A model generated the notes under the pieces. It was not told where the DNA came from and made no database searches. It saw only the letters and a list, made by a program, of their open reading frames with translations. From Siphonodentalium dalli (lineage: Eukaryota; Mollusca; Scaphopoda; Gadilida; Siphonodentaliidae): DNA of 64,000 bases. Made by a program: the position numbers and the translations under genes. The stretch's first letter is position 1. Each line of letters opens with the position of its first letter. Positions 42,601-52,221 of this stretch are shown piece after piece. The DNA is taken from contig CP136069.1 in NCBI GenBank assembly GCA_032622095.1, forward strand, positions 3,437,566 to 3,501,565, given 5' to 3'.

Positions 42601-44110
42601 AGGTTCGAAATCGGAAACTGATATACCGGTACATGGACAGGTATGGACGGTGTGTTTTGAACATACCGGTACGTGAAAAAAAAAAAGGTAACACTGTAAT
42701 TAAAGTGTTAGGACAAGTAAAGCAAATTATCGATACCGGATCATTGCAGCACCTCTGATCAGGTGTCCAGTTCGAAATGGTGAATAGTGAACTATATATT
42801 TATGGTTCATTACACTAGACGTACAACGTATTTGTCCAGTTTGTTTGACTGAGAACCGTGGACGGTAAAACCCAGTTGAGAGAGACGTAACTGGTTCTAT
42901 TTGAATTTTCCATGCCATCAATTGTCGATGTTCATTTCGAGTTGGTCGGGTTCAAGAAATCGAGGAAGTCCAATCAGTAACCCCAGGTCAGAGTGTTCAG
43001 TACCTTGAGTTAACCTTTTCCTATCCGCGTGTTGATAAGAAATGAATCAAGACGTGTATTGAAATATTACTGGTGCCTAGAATACGATTATGATGTTACA
43101 AAGTACGGTAACCTTCATAAAAATACTCCCAGATATTGGAAAGTTAGAAGCATTGATGTTTAACGACGTCATCAAGTTCAGTGTCTGATAGAGCTCGGCA
43201 TATTGACACACCTTGTGTCAGAGAGGCCCAGCCTTATTTGACATATAAATGACCTTGACCTGATGACCACAGTCATCCTCTGGTGATCTCGAGAAGTCAT
43301 ACATTCCAAAAGTTAACTACGTACCTGTTGGTGGTAGAAGTGATCAGTATCTCTTCATGTGGGTTCTGTTGGATGTCGAAAGTCATCGGCTCAACCGAAC
43401 AATATCTATAAAGTGATAGAAGTACCCCATTCTCTTCAAACGATTGAGAGTAGGCACTGTCCGAAATTCTTCTGTGTCATGACCCATGCGCGGGAAATTA
43501 AATGCAACAGAATTGTCATTGTACAAAGGCACAGAAATAGTAGTTTTGTCAGGTCTACATGAATGCCTCAAATCTTTGTATGCACGTAAAGATTGGAAAT
43601 AAGTTCGTGCTGTCCTGTATCATGACAGATTGGTACATCTGGACAATATGTCAGTGTCTGCATTATCCTCCGACAGTTGCACCATACAACTAGCAAATCA
43701 TCTGTCGATAAATATGGTGATGATTTATACACTGGGACTTGCAAAAATGCAAAGGACATTGTATTAGAGTCAGAAATTACAGAATCGTCATTTCATCAGA
43801 CATCATTCTGCTTAGAGTCGTACTCATATACCGGGTCTTCCCCGATTGAGTCAGGACTCGTGTTCATTTCATCTCCAAGGTGAGATTTCATGTTTCAATC
43901 GGAAGATTGCTGTGACAATTAACTGTTGTGAAACGGTCGTTAAATCTTTTAAAAACACGTTTCAACTTCAAGTTTCATCTCTGATTTTGAAGCCGGAAGT
44001 GAAGGGAGAATTTCATCGGTCAAATCTGAAGTTTGCTGTGATGACGAACTGTCGCGAACGTTTGTTTATTATTGTCACGTTTCAAGCAGTTCGGATTAGG
44101 TCCATTCCTT
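39700..44110. other. Interior of the 6.2-kb insertion, no gene recognised
   Basis: Base composition is visibly less AT-rich than the flanks, with many AGATC, GGTAC and ACCGGTA words. ORFs (for example 41910-42305 minus, 131 codons, and 41531-41827 minus, 98 codons) contain no motif I know. It may be a decayed coding region or a filler of regulatory sequence. Confidence 0.4.
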
Positions 44111-44351
44111 AAAAGTGTGTTAAAAATACTAATTCCGTTTCAAAATAACGGAGCAAGTCAAATTGCGATGTTTAATGGCGGACGCCGAAATTGAAGATGG
44201 TATGTCTTGTGGAATCTCACGAGAGTTAGAATCTAGAAGTTTCGTTGCGCATAACGAAAAATGCTTCTATATATATATATATATTGCGATTAAAGGGACA
44301 CGCTGGATTGGAATCCTAATGGTATCTGGTTTGAATAAGTCGTTACGAAAT

Positions 44352-44408
44352 AAAATTACCCATAATTCTGCTGTTGTTAAGGAGTCGATTATTTAGGGCA
44401 TTACTGTA
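44352..44408. mobile_element. Family P right portion, continuing 37910-38130
   Basis: AAAATTACCCATAATTCTGC, GTTAAGGAGTCGATTATTTA and GGGCATTACTGTA complete the split P copy. Confidence 0.85.
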
Positions 44409-44688
44409 CATCGACACTTATTGCCTTATTCTGAAAGAAACTGAAACAGACATCGCTAAATGCCAAGTGGTTGCAATGTTACGTCGTGATTTACGTTCTC
44501 AAATACCACAATGTTCTCATTTATGATTATATAGACTAGGTCCAGATATTAACTACTGAAGGATGATCAGAATTATTTCATGGAATTGGCAATGGTGGTA
44601 ATGTTGTCATGAAAAGTAAAGTCGAACATAGCAATAAATTGTGAACTTTAACAATTTCCTCTGCTGTTGTTGCTGATGTGGTCATTTG

Positions 44689-44735
44689 CAGAATGAGGTC
44701 CCCAGAGGGTGAATTTCGTGACGCTATCCCGCTTG
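44689..44735. repeat. Element Q half palindrome
   Basis: GCAGAATGAGGTCCCCAGAG to GACGCTATCCCGCT, one arm only. Confidence 0.75.
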
Positions 44736-44823
44736 GCCGTCTGGAAAATTGTCCCAATATTATCGGAAACAGAAGTTTTTTAATTTGGCCTCACTCTAAT
44801 ATCTGTTGCTTGCCTCCAGTCAA

Positions 44824-45240
44824 GCCTGCAAATAGCGTGTCTGTCATTTGTAGAATGAGGTCCCCAGAGGGTGAATTTAGTGATGCTATCCCACATAGCG
44901 GGCTAGCATCACCAAATTCACCCTCTGGGGGACCTCAATCTGCTAAGGCCCTCTACTGCTATGGCAGACCTAGGATCAGATTGAAGTTCCCCAGTTGAAG
45001 TTGGTGATGTTCACCTCAATTATAAATTTTGCAAATTAGGGGATATAGAAACTTCCTAGAAGGGAAATGTAACTAATAACAATGTTAATTTGATACTATA
45101 GATACTTCCCAGAAGATGAGGCCTAAGCAGAATGAGGTCCCCAGAGGGTAAATTTAGTGATGCTAGCCCGCTATGCGGGATAGTGTCACTAAATTCACCC
45201 TCTGGGGACCTCATTCTGCAAATGACAGACACTTAGTTTA
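44824..45240. mobile_element. Element Q, copy 3
   Basis: GCCTGCAAATAGCGTGTCTG on the left; palindromes at about 44852-44945 and 45127-45222. Direct orientation relative to copy 2, so the two copies bracket the 6.2-kb insertion about 7.1 kb apart. Confidence 0.75.
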
Positions 45241-45269
45241 ACTGCGAATTTAAATTGACTTTTGTCGCA

Positions 45270-45645
45270 AAGTGGAAGTGGTAGCCCAGTGTCGTACTTG
45301 TAATGGTGTTAATGCACCTGCGTGAGTTCACGTCTCGCCGATGGACTATCGTCTCCACAACAGTGGTTTGGCCAGCTTAAGCGGTGTGTGTGCTATATAT
45401 AGCCACACGCCGTTTCAAATCTCGTGCCAGGTTGTGACCCTTGGGCAAGGTCACTTGTACTGTGCTCGCTTCGTCATACCTAGACGAGAAATAGGGACCT
45501 GGTTGTTGGGTAAGTGTAAGCCAAGAGCAATCTTGTGAAGCGCCATTATGGCAGCATGCAGAAGACTTGGCATTACTCAACAGCTGGGGTAATAATGAGA
45601 AGCGCTTACGCGAGGATACGTAATATATAAGCTCCATTATTATAT
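45270..45645 (+). mobile_element. tRNA-derived SINE with conserved central domain
   Basis: The head has an A-box-like stretch (GTGGTAGCCCAGTGTCGTAC, about 45275-45297) and a B-box-like stretch (GAGTTCACGTCTCGCC at 45324-45339), spaced as in a tRNA promoter. The body has TGACCCTTGGGCAAGGTCAC, then CTTCGTCATACCTAGACGAG, AAATAGGGACCTGGTTG. From memory this is the conserved central domain shared by many invertebrate SINEs (TTGGGCAAGG ... GGGTACCTGG). The 3' part has GAGAAGCGCTTACGCGAGGA and ATATATAAGC. Pol III-transcribed SINE in origin; probably inactive. Confidence 0.75.
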
Positions 45646-45659
45646 AGAGAGTAATCAAT

Positions 45660-45797
45660 TGGTTCTGAGAATTACGTTAAATAATTCACGAGAGCCGAGA
45701 GACGTCGGCAAGAAACAAGTGTGCAAGGTGCACGAGTTTCTTACCCTATACGTCTCTTGTCTCGAGTGAATTATTTAACGTAATTCTCGGAACTATT
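45660..45797. repeat. Palindromic repeat, about 35-bp arms
   Basis: GGTTCTGAGAATTACGTTAA-ATAATTCACGAGAG is mirrored by CTCGAGTGAATTATTTAACG-TAATTCTCGGAACT. The inner arms GAGACGTCGGCAAGAAAC and GTTTCTTACCCTATACGTCTC extend the stem. Confidence 0.85.
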
Positions 45798-46089
45798 TGA
45801 TTACTCTATTTATTACACTCCTGCATCAATTTGGTTTGCCAATTATGATTAAAACACACAGAATTAATGCATGAAAGTCCAGATGTGGAGAAAGATCAAC
45901 CATAGAAAATTCAGTCTATATCAGTATGCAACGTAACGTCACAAGAAATGACATAATTCACAAGTGACATTAACAGCGTTTTCAATGGAAATCGTGCAAA
46001 GGAGTGTAATAAATACAATATCAATGTTAATATGCCAAATGACAACACCCTTATATTACTTAACCCTTCAAATTGTTAAAAATAAAACA

Positions 46090-46640
46090 CAACAAGAGGT
46101 GTGCACTCGCGTGCTAGCATACCCCCACCGTGGCAAATTCAACCCGCATTATCCGTAAACCCAACAAAAAAGATTTTTAACTTTAAAGAAAAATTTTGAT
46201 TAATAATATCGATATAGCATCCACACAAAAAAAATCCCAAAATTTCCAAGTCGAAAATGAAGTGTAATGTTAGGAAAAACAGTCCGAGCCAACCCTGAGC
46301 CGCATCATGTAGAGAGGGTGTTGTGAGAAGCATGTATACCAACAATTATTGAAATTGGTTCATATTTGTTAAAGTTATTAAGTCGGACAGAATTTTCTAA
46401 GTCAAAATAAGTCGAAAAGTAAGGCGTAACTTAAAAATAGAAAGTCGGACCGCACCGCAATTAACATCATGCGGAGAGGCCGTACTAAGGAGATTGCATA
46501 CAAAACATTTATTGAAATCGGTTCATAGTTGTTCGAGTTATGAGGTCGGACGGACGGAAACACGGAGGGACAAAGTGTGACGGACTGACAGACGCAGTCA
46601 ATCCAGTATACCCCCCATTTTCTTCGAAAGTGGGGGTATA
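46090..46640. repeat. Mollusc-type dispersed repeat with GGACGGACGGA tail
   Basis: AACAAGAGGTGTGCACTCGC, CATACCCCCACCG and, after two internal AAGTCGGAC units, GGTCGGACGGACGGAAACAC, CCAGTATACCCCCCATTTTC and AAGTGGGGGTATAATTATAA. The 5' and 3' ends (TACCCCCAC / GTGGGGGTATAAT) are inverted. Non-coding. Confidence 0.7.
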
Positions 46641-48731
46641 ATTATAATGACCTCAGACTATCTGAAGATATAACTCTGCAGCACAGATGTCCAAGTCTAC
46701 TGCTAATATCATGTGATGTTTATTGTTGAATCTTTATTTTAAATTAGATACCATAGCCTTCTTTATCAGATTATTTGCACATTGGCATAAGAGACATCAG
46801 AAAATAATAAAGCCTTATCAATAGCTAAGTAGTCCAAAAGCATGGCATGGAATTGGTGAATTGGATTTAATGTTGCTCCAAAAAGATTTACCAGTACATA
46901 ACACAAGATTTTGGACCGATTTAAACAAATTTGGTGTCGGTTTTTCAAATTTGTTTAACTTAAATTTTTTTGACTTTCTATATTTCTGTAGACATTCAGA
47001 ACTTGACAGCTGATTTTCTAAATACTATTAATTATTCACAGGTAGTTATTCTATGGTTATGGTTGCAGTGTATATGTATATCTTGAGTGGATATATGGCC
47101 ATACATGTGGCAAATAGATAAACAGGGAGTGATTGCATCGCCAATGGTGAGGCGAATAGTTATACAAGAGGTGACTATGATCACGAATGTACGACTATAT
47201 GGTCATGGGTGAAGTGTAGGAGTATAACTGGTGTACCTGAATGATTGACTCATGGCTGAATAGTCATGTATTCACAGTTTGTTGACGGACTGAACAATTC
47301 CCGAGCGGCTATAGGGATACCGTTCCCCTAGCCCCTAGCGGAAAACGCTGCATGTATGTAGAATTATGTCAATAAAACCAGATATTCATTGTTCATAAAT
47401 CAGTTAAATTCATTATAGCAACCACCACAGCGCCGCAGGCGCTGTGTTGCTTTTCAAGTTTAGGCGTGAATGATGTCAATAATTTTTACAATACCATGAA
47501 ACAGAATTTCGACGCGATGAAAATCCGGACAAGAAAAATGGGTTAAAAATCACGTGACTTCCGCCCCGCTTTTGCATAGCATCCTGGGAACAATAATATC
47601 AAATTGTGAAATCACGGAATCGGAAGTGGACCAAGTTGGATGGTTATGAAATTAGCAACTTCAGTTCTTCTGAACAATTCCTATGTTATGTAGGCTTATG
47701 AATTAGTTTCATTTTGACCATTTTCGTTGGTTAGCTGACCGAAAACCAGCGAAGACGTCATGACATGGTCCATGACGTCATTTACGTCAGTTGGTTTTGT
47801 GGGCCAGAATCCAGACAGATTTGGTATTTACCGGAAACATCGATTTCACATCACTAGACTAAACGCAATTATATATACAAAATAGCCAAAGGACATTTTA
47901 TATACAATATGCACACAATAAATATGGGATCCCTCCCTACAAACGTGTTGTTTGTTTGTTTGGTTTTCATTGTTCCTTTTTTGTTTGTTCATCTTTTAAA
48001 ACTAGTGAGTGCATATTTATAAGATTATATTCTTCATCATGTTTTCAAATGTCATTTTGACTATCAGTTTGAATTTTTGACCATGCAATGAGCTAATTCA
48101 GCTGCCTTCCACAATATATACACTTAAATGTAATTAAGAGACTTCTCTAAAGACCATTATCTAGAACAATACAGACTGGATTCAAACGAGAGATGTTTTC
48201 TATTGACAAGAGCTAGCTAGCTAGCGCATGAAACTGTTCGCGCGAAAGATTTCCCCAGTGATATTTTGGGATATAGCGCCCATGTAAACATTTATATTTG
48301 TCATATATAAACGTGGGAAGTTGCTAGCTTTAGTTTGGCATGGATGTGTATGAGTTGTTTTAACGAGATACGTGGTGGCAGGGTGGTTGTACGGTAGTGT
48401 TCCGCGGAATCCGCCTCTCCAACTTTGGTGAAAGTATTCAACATTTTGAAATCCCATGACTGACACAGCAACAGGTGCAAACTACGTATATAGATGGAAA
48501 TTGTTGTGATAGTTTGATCTATTTGTGTGGTTGCTCCACTACGTGTCACGTGCGATCATATTATTGATGACCATACAATCATGTGACAACTAATGTTCAG
48601 CACATTTCTTTCTTAACGGTATCCACATTGCAAAATTGGACTGAGTTGTTCATGGAATTGAAACTATATGTCTGATAGTGACGTTCTGACATATTTTTTT
48701 GGTGAGAATTTACATATCACTGAAAATATTA
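46641..48731. other. Intronic stretch without recognised genes
   Basis: Only short ORFs. A small palindrome GCGCCGCAGGCGC-type near 47431 and CATGACGTCATTTACGTCA-type words near 47760 (CRE-like by sequence only) were seen, but nothing conclusive. Confidence 0.45.
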
Positions 48732-48942
48732 TACAGTAATGCCCTAAATAATCGACTCCTTAACCACAGCAGAATTATGGGTAATTTTTCAGGATTTATA
48801 TATGGCTTGTTGCCATTCATCGGAAAGCTCTCAATGAGAGCTTTCAGATGAATGGCAACAAGCCATATTTCCGACTAAATCCTGAAAAATTACCCATAAT
48901 TCTGCTGTGGTTAAGGAGTCGATTATTTAGGGGATTACTGTA
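48732..48942. mobile_element. Family P MITE, complete copy ending 5 bp from a splice donor
   Basis: TACAGTAATGCCCTAAATAA to GGGGATTACTGTA. Its last TA (48941-48942) lies five bases from the exon 5 donor GT (48947-48946), so on the minus strand the intron reads GTAAG then TACAGTAATC. The arms pair almost perfectly over about 100 bp. Confidence 0.9.
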
Positions 48943-48947
48943 CTTAC

Positions 48948-49011
48948 ATTTCCATGAGGTCGACACACTTCCATTTGCCTGTTCCTCTCTGATTCACTCC
49001 CTGAGGATTCA
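48948..49011 (-). CDS. Exon 5 of the large minus-strand gene (64 bp)
   Basis: The acceptor is CTTTATTTCAG at 49012, the donor AAAT|GTAAGT at 48948/48947. The first base T completes AGT (Ser) begun in exon 4. It encodes ESSGSESERNRQMEVCRPHG-N. Phase 2 in, phase 0 out. It continues the acidic Ser-rich patch EESSD from exon 4. Confidence 0.86.
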
Positions 49012-49654
49012 CTGAAATAAAGGGAGGTAATTTTTTTAATGCAATCAAATGATATATCCTCACGCAGAATCATCACATATATGGTTGCCTAGGCAGCCTA
49101 GGGCACTATGTTTCAATTTCCTGTAGGACCTCACAAACTATCAGCACATAGCTGAACACAATCACTAGAGATAAATATACCAAATACGAATAGTTTTATT
49201 GGTCAATCAAGACACCCTTTCAGGAAATAAAGTGATGATTTTGTTCATTAGTGTGAAATAATAGTATGAAAATTAGTCTTCAACCTGCCCTCTAAACCAT
49301 GTAGTACTAAGAGTGTTAAGGAGGAGGTCAGGTGACCAATCCCGGATGGGCCCCACCCCCCCCCCCCCCATGCAAATCTCCACAGCAAAAGTTATTTCTG
49401 AGTGTGACTTTGTACAGTATTGAAAACAATACACATTTATCAGGCGGGTTGGCTTGGAATTAGTTTCTGTAGAATGTTGATTTATTAATTTTTTAATTTT
49501 GATTGTTTTTCAAAACTAGGTCAAGTGTTGTATTTCCAGAAAAAACTAGAGATGGGCCTGTCCCAGATGGGACTGAGATATACCCCCCGTATTCAACATG
49601 TTATTTGAATGTAGTAGCCATTACTGTATATTGGGCACTGAAATTATGTGAACA

Positions 49655-49735
49655 GGTAACCCTAAATCCCCTAAGCCCTAACACTAATCTTGAACCTCTT
49701 AACCCTTAACCTTAATCCTAAAACCTATTGACTGA
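49655..49735. repeat. Degenerate telomere-like CCCTAA stretch
   Basis: AACCCTAAATCCCCTAAGCC, CTTAACCCTTAACCTTAATC and similar over about 80 bp. Imperfect; probably an interstitial simple repeat, not a chromosome end. Confidence 0.6.
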
Positions 49736-49895
49736 AAAATGTAGGAATAAAAGCTCGGACAAAATTATGCATTTTGAGAAGATTTTCTAAGTTGAAAAAT
49801 GGGGATAACTCCACAAAAAAAATTCGGACAGACCTCATAATCGCAGGTGCACAGGTTCCCATGGTTGTAATTATCTGTGCCAAGTTTCAAAACAA

Positions 49896-50131
49896 AACAT
49901 ACAAACAATCATATAATAAAGACATAAAACCCATATTATCTCTTTTGTTCTCTTATTCTGAGGAAAGCCCACGACTTATAAAGAAATTTCTAAACGAATA
50001 GCTATAGTATATTTATAAGTGGATGACACTACATTTTAGCTACCATTATAATCATTTGTTATATACCATGTATTCATGTTTATGACCTGAATAAAAATTA
50101 TAAAAAAAAAAAAAAAAAAAATTCAAAACAA
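49896..50131 (+). mobile_element. 5'-truncated LINE 3' end with poly(A) and 10-bp target duplication
   Basis: TTCAAAACAA precedes (49886-49895) and follows (50122-50131). The insert has a short C-terminal reading frame (YNKDIKPILSLLFSYSEE, then SPRLIKKFLNE, stop near 50001), a 3' UTR with GACCTGAATAAAAATTAT and about 20 A. This is a textbook target-primed insertion of about 226 bp. Confidence 0.85.
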
Positions 50132-50576
50132 TTGACCAGAAAATGTAGGAATAAAAGCTCGGACAAAATTGTGTCCACGGTACTACCTACATGTACCCCT
50201 CATTGCGGGGGGGGTATAAAAAAGTAATGATATGGCTGCTTTAGTTCCCTGACAAATATTTCTGAGTGTGTACTTTGTACGGTATTGAAAACAATACACA
50301 TTTATCAGGCGGGTCGGCTTGGAATTGTTCCTGTAGAATGTTGATTTATTAATTTTTTAATTTTTTATTGTTTTTCAAAACTAGGTCAAGTGTATTTCCA
50401 GGAAGAAAAAAAAGTTATGATATGGCTGCTTTAGTTCCCTGACAATTGCTTCATATAACCTCCGCTGGGGAGACCCGCATGGAAACCCCCTTCCAAAACC
50501 AGTCACCTGACCTCCTCCTCAAGTACGAATAGTTTCATTGGTCAATCAAGACCTTTTCAGGGAAAAACAATTACTC

Positions 50577-50830
50577 TTAAAGGTACTCAATCCGATTAAG
50601 CACCCCTAAATTACTATTTCTTTGGCTTCGGGAGTAAAAAATATTTGATTCGAGTCAAGGAACCCACCCTTCAAAGCTCAGAGTGATTACTGATTAGATA
50701 TCGATTTTTGAAGTTTGTTAATTTCTGGAGATGTGGTCCACTTCCACGCGCTCAAACAGACAAATTACGGGTGTAAGATGGATAACCATAAAATCAAGGG
50801 GTTAAATAGTAACCACTTGATTTTATTTGA
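50577..50830. mobile_element. TTAA MITE family T4, left half
   Basis: TTAAAGGTACTCAATCCGAT through TTTCTTTGGCTTCGGGAG and GTGTAAGATGGATAACCATA; the right arm is lost just after the centre. Confidence 0.75.
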
Positions 50831-51022
50831 AAGATAGAGAGGAATAATGTTTTATCTGCAACCAACTTACCATTTTTGTTCTTGCCGTCAAATGTATTTC
50901 CAGGCGTTTTTCAGGCATGATCATTAGCATTATCGGACCAGAGCTGTATCATTTATCAGAGGCTAGCAATTTCTCAGTGATAATGCACAGATTTCTGATG
51001 TCATTTAAATCTGGATACTTAC

Positions 51023-51199
51023 CTGTCTGATGACTCCTCATAATGTACAGATTTCCGATGTCGTTTAGGTTTGGATGCTCGCTTCTTGCTTCGAGACTGA
51101 TGATCATGGCCAGAATCTGATTCCACTGCAGCGTTTTTATACGATCTGTCAGTGTCACCTCTATGATGTACAACAACACCATCATCTCTGTGAGATTTG
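51023..51199 (-). CDS. Exon 4 of the large minus-strand gene
   Basis: The acceptor is TATTGACAG at 51200, the donor ACAG|GTAAGT at 51023/51022; 177 bp. Its first base completes AGC begun in exon 3. It encodes KSHRDDGVVVHHRGDTDRSY, KNAAVESDSGHDHQSRSKKR, ASKPKRHRKSVHYEESSD and ends two bases into a Ser codon. His/Lys/Arg-rich with a likely nuclear-localisation cluster (SKKRASKPKRHRK). The pyrimidine tract at the acceptor comes from CCTATCCTATCCC that looks like a LINE tail. Confidence 0.87.
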
Positions 51200-51213
51200 C
51201 TGTCAATATTCAT

Positions 51214-51640
51214 AAGGGATAGGATAGGATAATTTATTTACAATATACACATCAATAATACAATGACAGTAACATATAATAATATAAATGCTGTATATAT
51301 TGTTGGGGGTTAGCCTACCCCTATCGGGCTGTCTTCCTGCTACCCCCTAAAACAAGTATCACTATAATTATTTGCATAGATGGCTTGTATTTTTATCCAC
51401 ACATACGTACAGACTACATGTATTATCGTGTATAAAACTAACTAGAAACTAGTTTTGGGGCATATCACAGACAAGTGTTGGTGTGGTTGTGAGACAATCC
51501 AGGCGAATTGTAAGATACCGCCGTCTTTAGTTAAGTAAGTAAGATAGGAATTATCTATATATATCGCTGGAAAGTCTTTTTTTGTTTTGTTTGTTGAGTG
51601 AGGTGTTGGGATATTCAAATTAACAGTATTACATATATGT
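51214..51640 (-). mobile_element. LINE 3' UTR fragment with CCTAT microsatellite tail
   Basis: On the minus strand: AGCAGGAAGACAGCCCGATA-GGGGTAGG, TTGATGTGTATATTGTAAAT-AAATTATCCTATCCTATCCC. A 3' UTR ending in TAAATAAATTA and a short repeated tail is typical of CR1/L2-like and related LINEs (recalled). It stops about 14 bp upstream of the exon 4 coding start. No RT frame remains; the upstream limit is uncertain. Confidence 0.5.
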
Positions 51641-51781
51641 AATGTTTATATGTATGTTAGTGTCAAGAACAATTACGATTTTGCATCGAGTATAACAATG
51701 AATATTCATATTATTTATAGAGCACAGTCGGGGCATCCTTTGGAGGATAAAAGTGGATGATCTCAAATGAGACTTCAAGGA

Positions 51782-52156
51782 TTAACCCTTTACCAAACAG
51801 AACGGCCCTGTGCCAATGCATTCTCTTATATATGCGAGGCGACCTATATAAGAGAATGCATTGGCTTAACACATAAAAAATTATAAAATTGTTAAAGAAT
51901 GTAAGAAAAAGTGGTAAAAAAAGATTTTTTTTAGGCCAATGCATTCTCTTATATATGCGAGGCAACCTATGGTCGACTCGCATATATAAGAGAATGCATT
52001 GGCACAGGGCATAACTGTAACCATCACAATGTGGTCAACGAACCGGTTCCAATGATATCCATATTTGTATGGTTTTATTGAGACAGACCGAAGATAATTT
52101 AGGCTGTTGAAGCTTTATTTGGGCGTTTCTGGCCGGTTTGTTGGGTAAAGGGTTAA
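51782..52156 (+). mobile_element. TTAA MITE family T1, copy E, 375 bp
   Basis: TTAACCCTTTACCAAACAGA (one change) to TGTTGGGTAAAGGGTTAA. The first hairpin has lost its centre (51812-51865: CGAGGCGACCTATATAAGAG); the second (51935-52003) is complete. Confidence 0.9.
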
Positions 52157-52221
52157 AATATATAATTTTTATCAATAAATAGTAAAACTTTCTCTATAAA
52201 CCAGTAAAACCATTGAAATTA

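Larger units (their letters stand above)
38131..44351. mobile_element. 6.2-kb inverted-repeat insertion inside P, 5-bp duplication AAAAT
   Basis: AAAAT precedes it (38126-38130) and follows it (44352-44356); removing it restores CCTGAAAAATTACCC, the exact P consensus. The outer arms match over about 165 bp: CTTATTCAAACCAGATACCA, GGATTCCAATCCAGCGTGTC, CGAAACTTCTAGATTCTAAC and CACGAGACATACCATCTTC at 38164-38335, and their complements at 44187-44341. The interior has only ORFs below 135 codons and no recognised transposase, so it is a large non-autonomous or decayed DNA element of unassigned superfamily. Confidence 0.8.
49320..50520. mobile_element. Composite repeat with ends GAGGAGGTCAGGTGAC
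   Basis: GAGGAGGTCAGGTGACC at about 49320 is inverted as GTCACCTGACCTCCTCCTC at about 50502. Inside, a block of about 145 bp (GTATTGAAAACAATACACAT, TTATCAGGCGGGT, TAGAATGTTGATTTATTAAT) is repeated directly at about 49418 and 50281. Outside, ACGAATAGTTTYATTGGTCA-ATCAAGAC flanks both sides (49183 and 50524), suggesting a duplication longer than a normal target site. Superfamily unassigned. Confidence 0.55.

Noticed and set aside
37254-45240. Direct Q copies as LTRs of a retrotransposon
   Set aside because: No primer-binding site, polypurine tract, gag or pol was seen between them, and each copy has its own inverted ends.
49655-49735. Chromosome end or internal telomere
   Set aside because: CCCTAA words are imperfect and only about 80 bp long, with host-gene exons on both sides.
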